Below are positions 33,679 through 43,288 of a stretch of DNA of 61,000 bases, in pieces. The stretch lies in assembly GCA_017456985.1 (NCBI GenBank), contig JAFTIH010000023.1, positions 1-61,000 of the forward strand. The letters run 5' to 3'. The stretch is from Clostridia bacterium (lineage in GTDB: Bacteria > Bacillota > Clostridia > Oscillospirales > CAG-272). Made by a program: the position numbers and the translations under genes. The first letter of the stretch is position 1. Every line of letters starts with the position of its first letter. The notes under the pieces were generated by a model that had not been told where the DNA came from, did no database searches, and worked only from the letters and a program-made list of their open reading frames with translations.

Positions 33679-35175
33679 ATGGGAGAATTTCTTTTGGGCG
33701 GCGCGCTTCCGCTCCTTCTTTTTGCGGTGGGACTTCTTTATGCGGTGGCGTTGCGGGGGTTCCCGCTTTTGCATCCCGTGCGCACGTTGCGCGAGCTGAC
33801 ACGGTGCGGACGCTCCTCCTTGCGGGCGCTCTCGGTGGCGCTTGGCGGTACGCTCGGGGTGGGGAACATCGCAGGGGTCGCGCTGGCGCTCTCCGCGGGC
33901 GGCGCGGGAGCGCTGTTTTGGATGTGGGTGAGCGCCGCGCTCGCGATGTTCTTGAAATACGGCGAGATCGTGCTTGCCGTCCTCACGCGTAAGCGGGGGA
34001 GCGACGGCACCTGGCAGGGCGGCGCGATGGTCTATCTGCGCACGCGCGGCGGTACGCTCGGACGCGTGGCGGCGGCACTGTTCTGTCTTTTGTGCGTTCT
34101 TTGTGCACTGACGCTGGGCGCCCCCGTGCAGAGCAACACGGCGGCGTCCGCCGCGTTTGATACGCTGGGCGTTCCGCCCGTGGCGGTGGGCGGGCTTCTT
34201 GCCGCCTTGACTGCGCTCGCGGTTTTTGGGGGCTTTGGCAAGATCGCGAGCTTTTGCGAAAAGCTCATCCCCTTGATGAGCGTGCTTTACCTTTGTTTGA
34301 GCCTTTGGGCGGTCGTCACCCATATCGAAAGCCTTCCGCGCGCGCTTTCGTGGGTGGTGCGGGACGCCTTTTCCTTTCGGGCAGGGGGCGCGGGGGTGCT
34401 TGGCTTTCTTTCCGCGCGCGCGGTGCGCTACGGGGTAACGCGCGGTCTTCTTTCCCACGAGGCGGGCGCGGGGACCGCGCCCCTTGCCCACGTTGCGGCG
34501 GAAAACACCGCCGCCTCGCAGGGGGTGCTAGGGATGCTCGAGGTGGGGATCGACACCTTCGTCTTTTGCACGGCGACGGCGCTCCCGCTTTTGATCGCGT
34601 ACCCCGACGGGCTCCCCGCGCTTGGGGGGATGGTGCTGGTAAACGCTGCCTTTTCCTTGCTCGTCGGGCGGATAGCACCTCTTCTTCTTGCCGTGTCCGT
34701 GCTTCTTTTCGCGTATGCGACGGTGCTTGCGTGGTGCCATTACGGAAAATGCGCCGTCCGCTATCTGACGAGTAGCGGAACGGCGCAAACGGGTTATTTG
34801 TGTCTTTACGTGGCGCTCGTGTTCTTTGGCGCCCTTTGGAAGGAAGGGTGGCTTTGGTCGGTCACCGACCTTGCGATCTCGCTTTTGACGATGCTGCACG
34901 GTGCGTGTCTCGTGCCGCTCTTGCCCACGGTCGTCGCGGCAAGCCGCGAAGCGGGCTTATTCGGTGGGAAGCGTGTCCTTTTCCGTCGGCGCGGTGAGCG
35001 ACAGGCGGTCAAGCGCCGCAAGAAAGTCCTCGGGCAGGGGGGCGAAAACGGAAAACGCCGCTCCGCTTGCGGGGTGACGGAAGGAAAGGCGCGCGGCGTG
35101 GAGCATCGTGCGCGCAAAACCCTCACCCTCTCTGCCGTAAAGAGCGTCGCCCACGATGGGGAAGCCCATATGTGA
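33679..35175 (+). CDS. Sodium:alanine (AGCS) symporter with a 3' end antisense to the next gene
   Basis: The reading frame has 498 codons. The AGCS signatures are clear: GGTLGVGNIAGVALAL, GALFWMWVSAALAM and MVYLRTRGGTLG, and about ten membrane segments follow. Family-like sequence ends near residue 428. The last ~72 residues are Arg/Lys-rich and lie antisense to the convergent pseudouridine synthase gene (219-base overlap). They probably represent loss of the original stop codon or a recent change. The protein imports alanine or glycine with Na+. The extension is predicted, not proven, to be translated. Confidence 0.8.
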   Translation: MGEFLLGGALPLLLFAVGLLYAVALRGFPLLHPVRTLRELTRCGRSSLRALSVALGGTLGVGNIAGVALALSAGGAGALFWMWVSAALAMFLKYGEIVLAVLTRKRGSDGTWQGGAMVYLRTRGGTLGRVAAALFCLLCVLCALTLGAPVQSNTAASAAFDTLGVPPVAVGGLLAALTALAVFGGFGKIASFCEKLIPLMSVLYLCLSLWAVVTHIESLPRALSWVVRDAFSFRAGGAGVLGFLSARAVRYGVTRGLLSHEAGAGTAPLAHVAAENTAASQGVLGMLEVGIDTFVFCTATALPLLIAYPDGLPALGGMVLVNAAFSLLVGRIAPLLLAVSVLLFAYATVLAWCHYGKCAVRYLTSSGTAQTGYLCLYVALVFFGALWKEGWLWSVTDLAISLLTMLHGACLVPLLPTVVAASREAGLFGGKRVLFRRRGERQAVKRRKKVLGQGGENGKRRSACGVTEGKARGVEHRARKTLTLSAVKSVAHDGEAHM

Positions 35176-35868
35176 GAGGTGTAAGCGGATCTGATGCGTG
35201 CGCCCCGTTTGGGGAAACACGGCGAGAAGTGCGTGCGTGGGAGAGGCAGAAAGCCTACGGAAACGGGTGAGCGCGTGCGCGCCCTCCTCGTGGATCTCGC
35301 GGAGCATCACGCTATGCGGCTTGCGGCGGATGGGGAGCGCGATCTCGCCTGATGCGGGCGGGGTCCCTTCTACCAAGGCGAAATATACCTTTTCCATCCC
35401 GCCGCCTTGCATCTCCTCGGACAGCAAATGCGCGCTGTGGGCATCCCGTGCCACCAGGACGACACCGCTCGTTTCACGGTCAAGACGGGTGATGGCGCGG
35501 AAGATGAAGGGCGCGCTTGCATAGCGGTGGGCAAGTGCGTTGGCAAGAGTGTCCTCGTAGTGTCCGTGCGAGGGGTGCGTGGGCATTCCCGACTCCTTGT
35601 TGCACAAAACGAGGGCGTCGTCCTCGTACAGGATGGATAGGGGAAGGTCGCTTGGCACGAGGTTGTCGTTTGCCTTTTCGTCGTCAAGCGCAAGAGTGAG
35701 CTCGTCCCCCGCGCGAAGCTGTGCGCGCACGGTCACGGGGGCGCCGTTCAAGAGGATGCCGTGCGGCTTTTGCTTTAAGCGGGAAACGGCACGCGTGGAA
35801 AGATGTAAGCGTTCCTTTAAAAAGGAACGGAGGATGCAAGCATCCTCCGAGCAAATCACGATCCTCAT
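34957..35868 (-). CDS. RluA-family pseudouridine synthase
   Basis: The 303-residue protein starts at MRIVICSEDAC, whose ATG overlaps the hom stop (TGATG). An S4-like RNA-binding domain lies at the N-terminus (STRAVSRLKQKPHGILLNG), and the catalytic motif is RLDRETSGVVLVA, with the conserved Asp. HQIRLHLSHMGFPIVGDALYG is a family segment. It isomerises uridines in rRNA or tRNA; the exact target cannot be read. Its last 219 bases overlap the convergent symporter frame. Confidence 0.88.
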   Translation of the reverse strand: MRIVICSEDACILRSFLKERLHLSTRAVSRLKQKPHGILLNGAPVTVRAQLRAGDELTLALDDEKANDNLVPSDLPLSILYEDDALVLCNKESGMPTHPSHGHYEDTLANALAHRYASAPFIFRAITRLDRETSGVVLVARDAHSAHLLSEEMQGGGMEKVYFALVEGTPPASGEIALPIRRKPHSVMLREIHEEGAHALTRFRRLSASPTHALLAVFPQTGRTHQIRLHLSHMGFPIVGDALYGREGEGFARTMLHAARLSFRHPASGAAFSVFAPLPEDFLAALDRLSLTAPTEKDTLPTE

Positions 35869-37073
35869 CAGCGGTAAAGGCGGATATGGCTGACGACGCT
35901 GCCGCCGCAAGCCTCCAAGCGCTTGACGCGGGTAAGATAGCTGTCCTCGCTCATTTCGACGGTGAGGAAGGCGTTTTCCTCCGAGGAAAGAGGCTCCGTT
36001 TCGCCAAAGATGATCTGGGCGGCGTTTGCGTCCACGCCCTCGACGACCACGTAACGGCGCGCCGAGAAGAAGGAAATATCGGTCAGCGCGTCGCTCTCGG
36101 CATTTGCGAAGAGGGGACGCTGTGCCACGCCGCGCGCGATCTTATCCACGTCGGCAACGACGGCGCTTGCGGTGGGCGCGGCGCCCGCACCTCTGCCGTA
36201 GAACATCACGTCGTCCACGAAATTGCCGCGGACAAGCACGCCGTTATAAACGTCCGAGATGCCTGAAAGCGGGGACTCGGCGGGAATCATAAAGGGCGCG
36301 ACGAGCAAGAACAGATCGCCCGAGCGCGTAGCAAGGTAACGACCCAGCAGCTTGATGGAATAGCCGATCTTTGCCGCCGCCGCGACGTCCTCCGCGCGAA
36401 TGCCGCGGATGCCCTCGGTCAAGATGTGATCCGCCGAAAAGAGCTTGCCCGAGGCAAGTGCGCCGAGAATGGCGATCTTGCGTGCGGCGTCGTGACCCTC
36501 CACGTCTGCGGTGGGGTCGCTCTCGGCGTATCCCTTTGCCTGTGCCTCGGCAAGTGCCGCCTCAAAGGAAGCACCCGAGGAAAACATACGGGTCAAAATA
36601 TAGTTGGTCGTGCCGTTGAGAATGCCCGAGATCTCCGAGATCTCGTTGTGACCCAGCTCATTCGTCAGGGGCGAGAGCACGGGGATGCCACCGCCGACCG
36701 CCGCCTCAAAGAGATAAAAGCAGCCCTTTTCCTTGGCGATCGCAAGCAGCTCCGCACCGTGGGTGGCGACGAGCTCCTTATTGGAGGTCACGACGCTCTT
36801 GCCCGCAAGCAGAGCGCGGCGAGTGAAGTCGTACGCGATCTTCGCGCCGCCGATCACCTCGATTACGAGCGAGATCTCCTTGTCCGATTCGACGACCGAG
36901 AAATCCTTGATGATCTTATCCGCAAAGGGCGAATCGGGAAACTCGCGAATGTCCACGATGTATTTGATTTCGATGGGCTCGCCCGCGCGTGCCGCGAGCA
37001 GCTCCGCGTTCTTGACGAGCATGTCCGCGGTACCGCCGCCGACCGTGCCGAAGCCGAGAATAGCAAGCTTCAT
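35868..37073 (-). CDS. hom: Homoserine dehydrogenase
   Basis: The protein has 401 residues. The dinucleotide-binding motif is GFGTVGGGTADML; family segments GGGIPVLSPL and ISGILNGTTNYILTRM follow, and the catalytic region KGYAESDPTADVEGHDAARK is complete apart from its split here. The C-terminus (about 330-401) resembles an ACT-like regulatory domain. It makes homoserine from aspartate semialdehyde for threonine, methionine and isoleucine. Promoter at 37182-37154. The next gene on the strand is the pseudouridine synthase, coupled by a one-base overlap. Confidence 0.94.
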   Translation of the reverse strand: MKLAILGFGTVGGGTADMLVKNAELLAARAGEPIEIKYIVDIREFPDSPFADKIIKDFSVVESDKEISLVIEVIGGAKIAYDFTRRALLAGKSVVTSNKELVATHGAELLAIAKEKGCFYLFEAAVGGGIPVLSPLTNELGHNEISEISGILNGTTNYILTRMFSSGASFEAALAEAQAKGYAESDPTADVEGHDAARKIAILGALASGKLFSADHILTEGIRGIRAEDVAAAAKIGYSIKLLGRYLATRSGDLFLLVAPFMIPAESPLSGISDVYNGVLVRGNFVDDVMFYGRGAGAAPTASAVVADVDKIARGVAQRPLFANAESDALTDISFFSARRYVVVEGVDANAAQIIFGETEPLSSEENAFLTVEMSEDSYLTRVKRLEACGGSVVSHIRLYR

Positions 37074-37153
37074 AAATCTACCTCCAAAGCCCGCCGCAGG
37101 GACGAAAGCGAAAAGCGTGCCTGCACGGGGAATGATTCTTATTATCGTTCTTT

Positions 37154-37182
37154 ATTTTACCATATCCTACAAAAAAAATCAA
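37154..37182 (-). promoter_or_regulatory. Sigma-A promoter of hom
   Basis: On the minus strand TTGATT (37182-37177), 17 bases, then TAAAAT (37159-37154). The predicted start is about 75 bases before the hom ATG. Confidence 0.6.
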
Positions 37183-37296
37183 GAGAAAACGCGACTTTTT
37201 CCCACTTCTTTTCTTGGCGGTTGTGCCGCGGTGAGAATAAGGAGAAAAAAGGAAGGCAAAAAACGAATTTTTACACATTTTTTGACGAAAAAAAGG

Positions 37297-37325
37297 TTGA
37301 CATTTTTTTTTGCTTTTGGTATAAT
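37297..37325 (+). promoter_or_regulatory. Sigma-A promoter of guaB
   Basis: Perfect TTGACA (37297-37302), a 17-base spacer, and perfect TATAAT (37320-37325), about 35 bases before the guaB ATG. A strong promoter, consistent with high demand for GMP synthesis. Confidence 0.9.
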
Positions 37326-37347
37326 AATCGATAATAATAAAAAGTAA

Positions 37348-38826
<1,479 letters not shown>

Positions 38827-38836
38827 TTTTACACGT

Positions 38837-38947
38837 CGAAAAACGGTGCCATACGTCGTTACACCATCGACTTCTCGGCTCGACGACCGCCAAAGGTCGC
38901 CGTCGCCGGGGTCGCTCGGTGTGCCTCGTCTGGCGCCGTTTTTCTCG
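38837..38947. repeat. Inverted-repeat element after guaB
   Basis: CGAAAAACGGTGCCATACG (38837-38855) is matched by the inverted CGTCTGGCGCCGTTTTTCTCG (38927-38947), agreeing at 17 of 19 aligned positions with one two-base gap. The inner 70 bases are GC-rich and themselves foldable. It has the look of a small non-autonomous element; no coding potential is seen. Confidence 0.5.
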
Positions 38948-38984
38948 GTAAAATCCGATCACAGGGTGAGTTTCTTCAAAACAT

Positions 38985-39018
38985 AAAAAAGCCGTGGAAT
39001 TTTCCACGGCTTTTACTT
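38985..39018. terminator. Terminator between guaB and the AraC-type gene
   Basis: GCCGTGGAA (38991-38999) pairs with TTCCACGGC (39002-39010), flanked by A and T runs. It can end both the guaB transcript and the convergent regulator transcript. Confidence 0.85.
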
Positions 39019-39834
39019 TTTACTTTTTACTTTTTTTCTGTACTCCCCCGGCGTTACGCCCATAATGGACTTGAACACGCGACAAAAGGATTTGGTTTCG
39101 GCGAAGCCGACCTCGATGGCGACGTCTGCAATCGGGATATTCGAAACGGTGAGAAGCTCGGTAGCGCAGGCGACGCGATGACGGTTGAGCGTTGCGTGAA
39201 AGCCTTCTCCTATTGTCTTTTTAAAGATTGTGCAGAAATTACTCTTGCTGTAGCCAAGCTCCTCGGCGACGCCCTCTACCGTAAGAGACTCTTTATAATT
39301 AAATTGGATGAGTTCAATTGCTTTTTCAATATCTGCGATGCGAGAAAAGTGGCGTCCGCTTGTAGCGTAGTCGCCTGTGGTGGAGAGCGTGCGAAGAAAG
39401 TACGCGAGAATTTTATAGATGTTGCCAATAACAATCAGCTCCGCCTCGGCGCTCTTTTTGTCGCCGACCTCGGCACACTCTAAAAAAAGCTCCTTGATCT
39501 TTTTGTCGTCAAGCTCATTTAAATTGCAAACCTCGGGCTTTAAGTCAAAGCGCAGAAAGTCGTTGAAGCGACGGTTGAGAAGGGAAACGCCCACAATGAC
39601 AGTTGTTGCTTTGCAATCGTTGCCGACGGGGATCTTATGGCGGCACATCGGCGGGATAAAGGTGGTGCATCCTTCTTGGACAAGATGCGTCTTCCCCTCA
39701 ATCTCAATATGAAAGCAGCCCTCAACGCAATAGTTGAATTCAAAATCCGCGTGGCGATGCTCGGGATATTCGGGCAGGGCGCCTGTCATAACTTGATAGG
39801 GGGCGTCACCTGTAAAAATTTTTTGGTAAATCAT
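39013..39834 (-). CDS. AraC-family transcriptional regulator
   Basis: The 273-residue protein starts at MIYQKIFTGDAPY, chosen for AAGGAGAAGC upstream; a much longer frame was rejected. The N-terminal cupin-like domain (EHRHADFEFNYCVEGCF, PPMCRHKIPV) would bind a small ligand. The C-terminal pair of helix-turn-helix motifs is typical (VEGVAEELGYSKSNFCTIFK; IADVAIEVGFAETKSFCRVF). It is divergent from the isomerase/ceramidase-like/DegT operon and shares a 174-base intergenic region, so it most likely controls that operon. Confidence 0.9.
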   Translation of the reverse strand: MIYQKIFTGDAPYQVMTGALPEYPEHRHADFEFNYCVEGCFHIEIEGKTHLVQEGCTTFIPPMCRHKIPVGNDCKATTVIVGVSLLNRRFNDFLRFDLKPEVCNLNELDDKKIKELFLECAEVGDKKSAEAELIVIGNIYKILAYFLRTLSTTGDYATSGRHFSRIADIEKAIELIQFNYKESLTVEGVAEELGYSKSNFCTIFKKTIGEGFHATLNRHRVACATELLTVSNIPIADVAIEVGFAETKSFCRVFKSIMGVTPGEYRKKVKSKK

Positions 39835-39871
39835 AAAGCTTCTCCTTATGGAAATATCTGCTTTCGTCCTT

Positions 39872-39900
39872 ATTATATCAAGGAATTTGCGCTTTGTCAA
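39872..39900 (-). promoter_or_regulatory. Sigma-A promoter of the AraC-type gene
   Basis: On the minus strand TTGACA (39900-39895), 17 bases, TATAAT (39877-39872); both hexamers are perfect. Confidence 0.85.
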
Positions 39901-39948
39901 GCAGGATGGAAGGGTGAATTTTTGGGTATTTTTGAGAACGAACGGGTG

Positions 39949-39977
39949 TTGCACATCTTTTTTATGCGTGCTATAAT
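39949..39977 (+). promoter_or_regulatory. Sigma-A promoter of the isomerase operon
   Basis: TTGCAC (39949-39954), a 17-base spacer and TATAAT (39972-39977). It is 32 bases before the ATG; activation by the divergent AraC regulator is likely but not shown. Confidence 0.75.
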
Positions 39978-40008
39978 GAAGGAGAAGAAACGAAAACGGA
40001 GGGGCGAT

Positions 40009-40752
40009 ATGATTGGTTTGCAGCTTTACACGCTGAGAGATCTTATGACAGATGAGGAAAGCACCCGTGCGGTCTTGCGCCGCGTGAAGGAGATTGGCTA
40101 TGAGGGCGTTCAGCTTGCCGGCTCCGTTTCCGAGGTGCGCACCGTGGCACAAATGGCAGGCGAGCTTGGATTGCGAGTCATCGGCTTTCTTGGCGGCGTT
40201 ACGGACATTGAAAACGAGTCCGAGGAGCTATTCTCCGCACTTCGCGCATACGGTGCGAGGGACGTGGGCATCAGCGGATACCAAACGACCGAAGCGGGTG
40301 CGCTTGCCTTTGCCACGCGTGTTAACGCGGCGGCGAAAAGGGTAAGGGATGCCGGATTTTCCTTCTCCTATCACAATCACCACCACGAATTTTTGCGCAC
40401 CGAGTGCGGAAAAACGGTGATGGATCTTTATAAGGAAGCCTTTGATGAGGCGATCGTGGACTTTATGCCCGATACCTATTGGTTACAGCGCGCGGGCGTG
40501 GACGTGCGGGACTTTATCGAGAAAAACGCCTCGCGTATCACGATCTTGCACTTGAAGGACTTCAAGTGTACGGAAGACGGCTCTTTGTTTGCACCGCTTG
40601 GTGAAGGCAACATCAATCTGCCCGGCATCGTTGCACTTGCAAAACGCCTCGGGATTGTTGACTTCATTGTAGAGCAGGACGTTTGCGAGAGCGATCCGCT
40701 GGACTGTGTGGAAAAGAGCTATGCGTACCTTAAAAAGCTTTTGGAAGAATAA
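40009..40752 (+). CDS. Sugar phosphate isomerase/epimerase-type TIM-barrel protein
   Basis: The 247-residue protein starts at MIGLQLYTLRDLM with GGAGGGGC upstream. It has the xylose-isomerase-like TIM-barrel pattern: YHNHHHEF supplies metal-binding and catalytic His residues, and MPDTYWLQRAGVDV and ILHLKDFK are also family motifs. Such enzymes isomerise or epimerise sugars and inososes. It is the first gene of the operon with a ceramidase-like and a DegT gene. The substrate cannot be read from sequence. Confidence 0.85.
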   Translation: MIGLQLYTLRDLMTDEESTRAVLRRVKEIGYEGVQLAGSVSEVRTVAQMAGELGLRVIGFLGGVTDIENESEELFSALRAYGARDVGISGYQTTEAGALAFATRVNAAAKRVRDAGFSFSYHNHHHEFLRTECGKTVMDLYKEAFDEAIVDFMPDTYWLQRAGVDVRDFIEKNASRITILHLKDFKCTEDGSLFAPLGEGNINLPGIVALAKRLGIVDFIVEQDVCESDPLDCVEKSYAYLKKLLEE

Positions 40753-40764
40753 GGAGGGGCTAAG

Positions 40765-42060
40765 GTGAAAGAAAATTTGTTTCTCGGTGTAGCAAGACGA
40801 ACGATCACCCCCAAGGTGGGAACGTATCTTTATGGCTATCGCCCCAATCACGCATCCGAGTCCGTCAACGACGATCTGACCGCCACGGCGTTTTATTTTG
40901 CACAGGGAGGGGAACGGGCGCTGCTTGTGAGCGTTACCGTTTGCGAGGTGCATCGTGACATTGTGAACGAGATCGTGAGTGCCGTAGAGAAAAAGCACGG
41001 CATTGCGCGTTCCTCGATCATCTTACATTCCATTCATACGCATTCGGGTCCCAATTTGATCGGCACCTTCGGCTGGGGCGACATTGACACTGTGTACCGC
41101 GATGAGATCTTCGTTCCCGAGGTTCTTGCGGCGATCGACGGCGCTGTTGCAAACGTTCAGCCCGTAACGATGGCGATCGCATCGGGAAAGAGCCTTGTCG
41201 GGGTGAACCGTCGAGAGCTTGGGCTTGACAATGAGGTGGGTCTCGGTCAATGTCCGTGGGGACCCTTTGATCCGCAAATGACCATCCTTTCCTTTCGTGG
41301 CGAAGGGGGCGCGTGCGTTGCCAATCTCATTCATTACGGCGCGCATCCCACGGCATCGGGTATGAACGTGGAGATCACGCGTGACTGGCCGGGTGTGATG
41401 ATGGACGCACTCGAAGAAAAAACAGGTGGTGTGACCGCCTTCATCAACGGTCCTGAGGGGGACGTTGGTCCCCGTCTTGCCAACGGTTGGACGACGGCGG
41501 ATCTGCCTCAAGCGATGGCGCACGGCAAATGGGCGGGCGAGGACGCTTGCAGAATTTATGAGGAGATGGGCGCATATCATACGCCTCGTCTTGCGAGCTT
41601 CGGCGGCGAGGTGGTGCTTCCCCTGATGCCTCGCATTTCTTTGGCGGAGGCGAAGGCGGAATACGAGAACTATAAAGGCTCGACCTCCAATTCTCTTGCG
41701 CAGAGAGCCAACTATTATAAGAAGGTCATTGCCTCTTATGAGGAGGGCTACGTAGAGGAAGCAACGCGCGCATTCCATCAGACCATCATTCGTCTTGGTG
41801 ACGTGGCGATCGTTTCCTTCCCCTTTGAGCTGTTTTCCGAGATCGGACTTCGCATTAAGAAGGCAAGCGACGTTCCCTACGTTCTGTCACTTGCCCTTGC
41901 CAATGGTTCAAGCGGTTATTTTGCGACGGAAAGCGATCTTTGTCGCGGCGGTTATGAAATCATTATGTCGCGCACGGCAAACGTGCAAGCCTATGCCCCC
42001 AACGCAGATTGGTACGTTGTAACGGGTACGGTAGAAAACCTGAAAAAAACGGAGGATTAA
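40765..42060 (+). CDS. Neutral/alkaline ceramidase-like hydrolase
   Basis: The 431-residue protein starts at GTG 40765 with AAGGAGGGGC upstream. The N-terminal half has ARRTITPKVGTYLYGY, HSIHTHSGPNL and GAHPTASGMNVEITRDWPG, histidine-containing motifs of the neutral-ceramidase superfamily that bind zinc. There is no signal peptide, so it should act in the cytoplasm, unlike typical ceramidases. It is more likely an amide or ester hydrolase on an amino sugar or cyclitol in the same pathway as its neighbours. Substrate unknown. Confidence 0.75.
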   Translation: MKENLFLGVARRTITPKVGTYLYGYRPNHASESVNDDLTATAFYFAQGGERALLVSVTVCEVHRDIVNEIVSAVEKKHGIARSSIILHSIHTHSGPNLIGTFGWGDIDTVYRDEIFVPEVLAAIDGAVANVQPVTMAIASGKSLVGVNRRELGLDNEVGLGQCPWGPFDPQMTILSFRGEGGACVANLIHYGAHPTASGMNVEITRDWPGVMMDALEEKTGGVTAFINGPEGDVGPRLANGWTTADLPQAMAHGKWAGEDACRIYEEMGAYHTPRLASFGGEVVLPLMPRISLAEAKAEYENYKGSTSNSLAQRANYYKKVIASYEEGYVEEATRAFHQTIIRLGDVAIVSFPFELFSEIGLRIKKASDVPYVLSLALANGSSGYFATESDLCRGGYEIIMSRTANVQAYAPNADWYVVTGTVENLKKTED

Positions 42061-42063
42061 AGA

Positions 42064-43236
42064 ATGTATAGAATTGGCGAAGAAGAAATCAGAGCGGTAG
42101 AGCGTGTGATCAAGTCCAAGGAGCTGTTCAAGGTGAACGGCGGTGCGCTTCAGGAAACGATGCACGCGGAGGAGGAGCTTCGCGCAAAGTTCGGCGCACC
42201 CTACAGCGTGATTATGACGAGCGGTCACGCGGCACTTGCCGCTGCGCTCATCGGCCTTGGCATCGGTCCCGGCGATCAGGTCATCGTGCCGGCATATACG
42301 TATATCGCAACTGCAATGGCGGTCCTTGAGGCGGGGGCGATCCCCGTGATCGCGGAGATCGACGGGTCCTTGACGCTGGATCCCGACGATTTTGAAAGAA
42401 AGATCACGCCCTACACCAAGGCGGTTATGCCCGTACATATTCAGGGCTTCCCCTGCGATATGGATAGAATTTGCGAGATCGCCAAGCGTCACGGCATCGC
42501 CGTAGTTGAGGACGCTTGCCAGGCAGACGGTGCCTCCTATCACGGCAAACGTCTTGGCACCATCGGTGACGCGGGTGCATATAGCTTCAACTTCTATAAG
42601 ATCATCTCGATGGGCGAGGGTGGCGCGCTTGTGACAAATCGCCGTGACGTTTTCGAGGGTGCGTTCATTTACCACGACTCCAGCGCGGTCGCCTTCTTCG
42701 GCAACCAGCTTGACAATTTCTCGGTAGAGCCATTTTGCGGTGGAGAGTACCGCACCAACGAGATCGCAACGGCGATGCTGCGTGAGCAGTTGAAGAAGCT
42801 CGACGGCATCATTGCCGACCTGCGCCGTGTGAAAAAGACCTTTATGACCGCCCTTTCTGATGTTGCCGCCTTCATTCGTTCCAACGATATTGAGGGAGAT
42901 CTCGGCACGGGTGCAACGCTTATCTTTGATACGGCGGAGAAGGCAGAGCGCTTCGGTGTGCTGGTCGGCGGCGCTCCCACCATTCATACGGGCAAGCACG
43001 TGTATAGCAACTGGACCCCCATTCTTGAAAAGCGCGGCGCGCTTCACCCCCTGATGGATCCCTTCAAGATGGAAGCAAACCTGCCCATTACGCCCGATTA
43101 CAGCGTGGATATGTGTCCCGTTTCTCTGGATTACTTAAAGAGAACGGTGCATATCCCGATGAATCCCGAGTGGACGGACGAGGAGCTTGAGGAAAAGATT
43201 GCTCTTGTTAAGTCCGCGCTCGCGCAGCTTGGATAA
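42064..43236 (+). CDS. DegT/DnrJ/EryC1-family aminotransferase
   Basis: The 390-residue product has the PLP-enzyme pattern: MTSGHAALAAALIGLGIGPGD, VEDACQADGASYHG, and SFNFYKIISMGEGGALVT with the Schiff-base lysine. DegT enzymes usually transfer an amino group to a keto sugar or cyclitol. The gene begins three bases after the previous stop. Together with the isomerase and ceramidase-like hydrolase it suggests conversion of an amino-sugar or amino-cyclitol, in either direction. Confidence 0.9.
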   Translation: MYRIGEEEIRAVERVIKSKELFKVNGGALQETMHAEEELRAKFGAPYSVIMTSGHAALAAALIGLGIGPGDQVIVPAYTYIATAMAVLEAGAIPVIAEIDGSLTLDPDDFERKITPYTKAVMPVHIQGFPCDMDRICEIAKRHGIAVVEDACQADGASYHGKRLGTIGDAGAYSFNFYKIISMGEGGALVTNRRDVFEGAFIYHDSSAVAFFGNQLDNFSVEPFCGGEYRTNEIATAMLREQLKKLDGIIADLRRVKKTFMTALSDVAAFIRSNDIEGDLGTGATLIFDTAEKAERFGVLVGGAPTIHTGKHVYSNWTPILEKRGALHPLMDPFKMEANLPITPDYSVDMCPVSLDYLKRTVHIPMNPEWTDEELEEKIALVKSALAQLG

Positions 43237-43244
43237 GAAAAAAG

Positions 43245-43270
43245 AAAAAACACCCGAGAGGGTGTTTTTT
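43245..43270. terminator. Terminator between the DegT operon and the aro operon
   Basis: AAAAAACACCC (43245-43255), loop GAGA, and GGGTGTTTTTT (43260-43270). It can end both convergent transcripts. Confidence 0.92.
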
Positions 43271-43288
43271 CTATGCTGTCGGTGGGGA

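Noticed and set aside
33544-34491. A 315-codon minus-strand frame opposite the symporter
   Set aside because: Highly basic, no motifs, antisense to a membrane protein with clear signatures.
41908-43047. A 379-codon frame opposite the DegT gene
   Set aside because: No motif; DegT signatures on the other strand are unambiguous.
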